From CAHJXF01 sp964657795 (GTDB lineage Bacteria; Pseudomonadota; Gammaproteobacteria; Burkholderiales; Burkholderiaceae_D): a stretch of 6,726 nt of DNA. A program made the position numbers and the translations under genes. A model generated the notes under the pieces. The model was given only the letters and a program-made list of their open reading frames with translations, did no database searches and was not told the DNA's origin. Shown here piece after piece: positions 5,618-6,726 of the stretch (position 1 is the first letter of the stretch; every line of letters begins with the position of its first letter). The DNA is taken from positions 1-6,726 of the forward strand of contig CAZZWS010000219.1 in assembly GCA_964657795.1 (NCBI GenBank), written 5' to 3'.

Positions 5618-6726
5618 ATGCCGACGAAGATCCCGTCCCTGCGCCACCCCATCCGTCCCATCGCCGCGAAGCTGGCCGCGCTGTGCGTCTCCGCCGCCCC
5701 CCTCGTACCCGCGCACGCGGCCTGTTCCAGCAACGCCTTGCCGGGCGTCAACGTCTCCGGCGGCGAGTTCAACGCCGGCAGCACGCACTACGGCTACGAC
5801 TACATCTATCCGCAGCAGGCCGAGATCGACCTGATGAACACGCTGCAGCTGAAAATCATGCGCATGCCGTTCGCCTGGGAGCGCATCCAGCCGACGGCCT
5901 CCGGTGCGCTCAGCAGCGACGAGATGACCCGCATCGACGCGGTCATCGCGATGGCCACCGCCAACGGCATCAAGGTCGTCCTCGACCCGCACAACTACGG
6001 CAGCTATCAGGGCGTGTCGCTCGGCAGTCCGTCGGCGCCGCCGGGTGCGCTCGCCGACCTGTGGCGCCGTCTCGCACTGCGTTACGCGAACAACGCGAAC
6101 GTCGTGTTCGATCTGATGAACGAGCCGAACGGCATCAATGCCGACGTGTGGGCGTCGATCGCGCAGCAGGCCCTCGCCGCGATCCGCGCGACCGGCGCGA
6201 ACAACGTCGTGCTGGTGCCCGGCACCAACTGGGACGGCGCGCAGAGCTGGTTCGGCAACGTCGGCCCGGTCTCCAACGCGACGGCGCTGCTGCCGCTCGC
6301 CCGGGCCTACAGCAACGTGGTCTTCGAGGTCCATCAATACTTCGACGACGGCTTCTCGGGGACCGCGGATACCTGCACGTCGGCCGCTGCGGCCGTGTCG
6401 GCCCTAACCAGCATCTCGTCGTGGGCGACGACCAACAACGTCAAGCTCTATCTCGGCGAGTTCGGCGTGTCGTCGCGTCCGGAATGCCTGACCGCGATGG
6501 ACAACGCCCTCGCGGTCCTCGAAGCCAACAAATCGGTCTGGTACGGCTGGACCTACTGGACGGCGGGCGCCTGGTACGGCACCTACATGTTCAACGTCGA
6601 GTCCGCGGCCGGTCAGGCCGCGCAGGGCGTGGTGCTGAAGAGACGCGCGACGACGCTGAACAACATGACGTGCGCAGCGCCGGCGCCTGTTCCTGCGCCC
6701 GTGGCTTCGCCTGCGCCGGTGGCCTC
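5618..6726 (+). CDS. Secreted glycoside hydrolase family 5 (cellulase-type), 3' end beyond window
   Basis: The frame stays open to the window edge, giving 369 residues without a stop. Residues 1-34 form a signal peptide with a basic n-region and cleavage after 'PAHA', so the enzyme is exported. The GH5 (beta/alpha)8 barrel covers about 36-345. Key motifs are 'IMRMPFAWERIQP', 'VVLDPHNYG', 'VVFDLMNEPNG' with acid/base Glu169, 'EVHQYFD', and 'YLGEFGVSS' with nucleophile Glu281. A Trp-rich strand 'WYGWTYWTAGAWYG' follows. The likely activity is endo-beta-1,4-glucanase or a related beta-glycanase. After 'MTC' a repetitive Pro/Ala/Val linker begins, implying a further domain, perhaps a carbohydrate-binding module, outside the window. 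ATG 5618 is the only possible start after the in-frame TAG at 5570, but no Shine-Dalgarno is visible. The 218 bases upstream hold the DUF4142 hairpins and no clear promoter. Confidence 0.93.
   Translation, partial: MPTKIPSLRHPIRPIAAKLAALCVSAAPLVPAHAACSSNALPGVNVSGGEFNAGSTHYGYDYIYPQQAEIDLMNTLQLKIMRMPFAWERIQPTASGALSSDEMTRIDAVIAMATANGIKVVLDPHNYGSYQGVSLGSPSAPPGALADLWRRLALRYANNANVVFDLMNEPNGINADVWASIAQQALAAIRATGANNVVLVPGTNWDGAQSWFGNVGPVSNATALLPLARAYSNVVFEVHQYFDDGFSGTADTCTSAAAAVSALTSISSWATTNNVKLYLGEFGVSSRPECLTAMDNALAVLEANKSVWYGWTYWTAGAWYGTYMFNVESAAGQAAQGVVLKRRATTLNNMTCAAPAPVPAPVASPAPVA

Noticed and set aside
5273..6337. 354-residue minus-strand open frame across the GH5 gene
   Set aside because: It is antisense to DUF4142 and to a GH5 enzyme with intact catalytic motifs, and has shadow-like composition.

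Overview
This is high-GC DNA from a Gram-negative bacterium. The heptose epimerase HldD, which builds the lipopolysaccharide inner core, implies an LPS-bearing envelope. The gene set (HldD of the beta/gammaproteobacterial form, DUF4142, DUF1127, a secreted GH5 glycoside hydrolase with a Pro/Ala linker) and the codon use suggest a Beta- or Gammaproteobacterium such as Burkholderiales or Xanthomonadales. The sequence alone does not settle the taxon.

Layout. Positions 1-189 are non-coding and hold a long inverted repeat at the left edge and a REP-like palindrome. On the + strand follow a small DUF6899-like protein (190-456), a DODA/YgiD-type extradiol dioxygenase (479-1267) and an unrecognised exported protein with a Pro-rich tail (1358-1945). 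On the - strand, convergent with these, lie hldD (1957-2946) and, upstream of it, a LysR-type regulator (3012-3920). Divergent from the regulator is a + strand cluster: a DUF1127-like small gene that appears frameshifted (4009-4193), an NTF2/SnoaL-like gene with long N- and C-terminal extensions (4201-4905), and an exported DUF4142 protein (4902-5399) followed by two perfect hairpins. A secreted GH5 glycoside hydrolase (5618 onward) runs off the right edge inside its Pro/Ala linker.

How they may work together. The LysR gene and the DUF1127/NTF2/DUF4142 cluster share one intergenic region, with a T-N11-A palindrome over the LysR start codon, so the regulator may control itself and the divergent cluster. 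HldD is a housekeeping envelope gene and the GH5 enzyme is an independent polysaccharide-degrading unit. I see no phage, CRISPR, transposase, tRNA or rRNA, and no convincing new multi-gene system. The points most worth checking are the frameshifted DUF1127 gene, the LysR palindrome, the extended NTF2 gene and the orphan exported protein.
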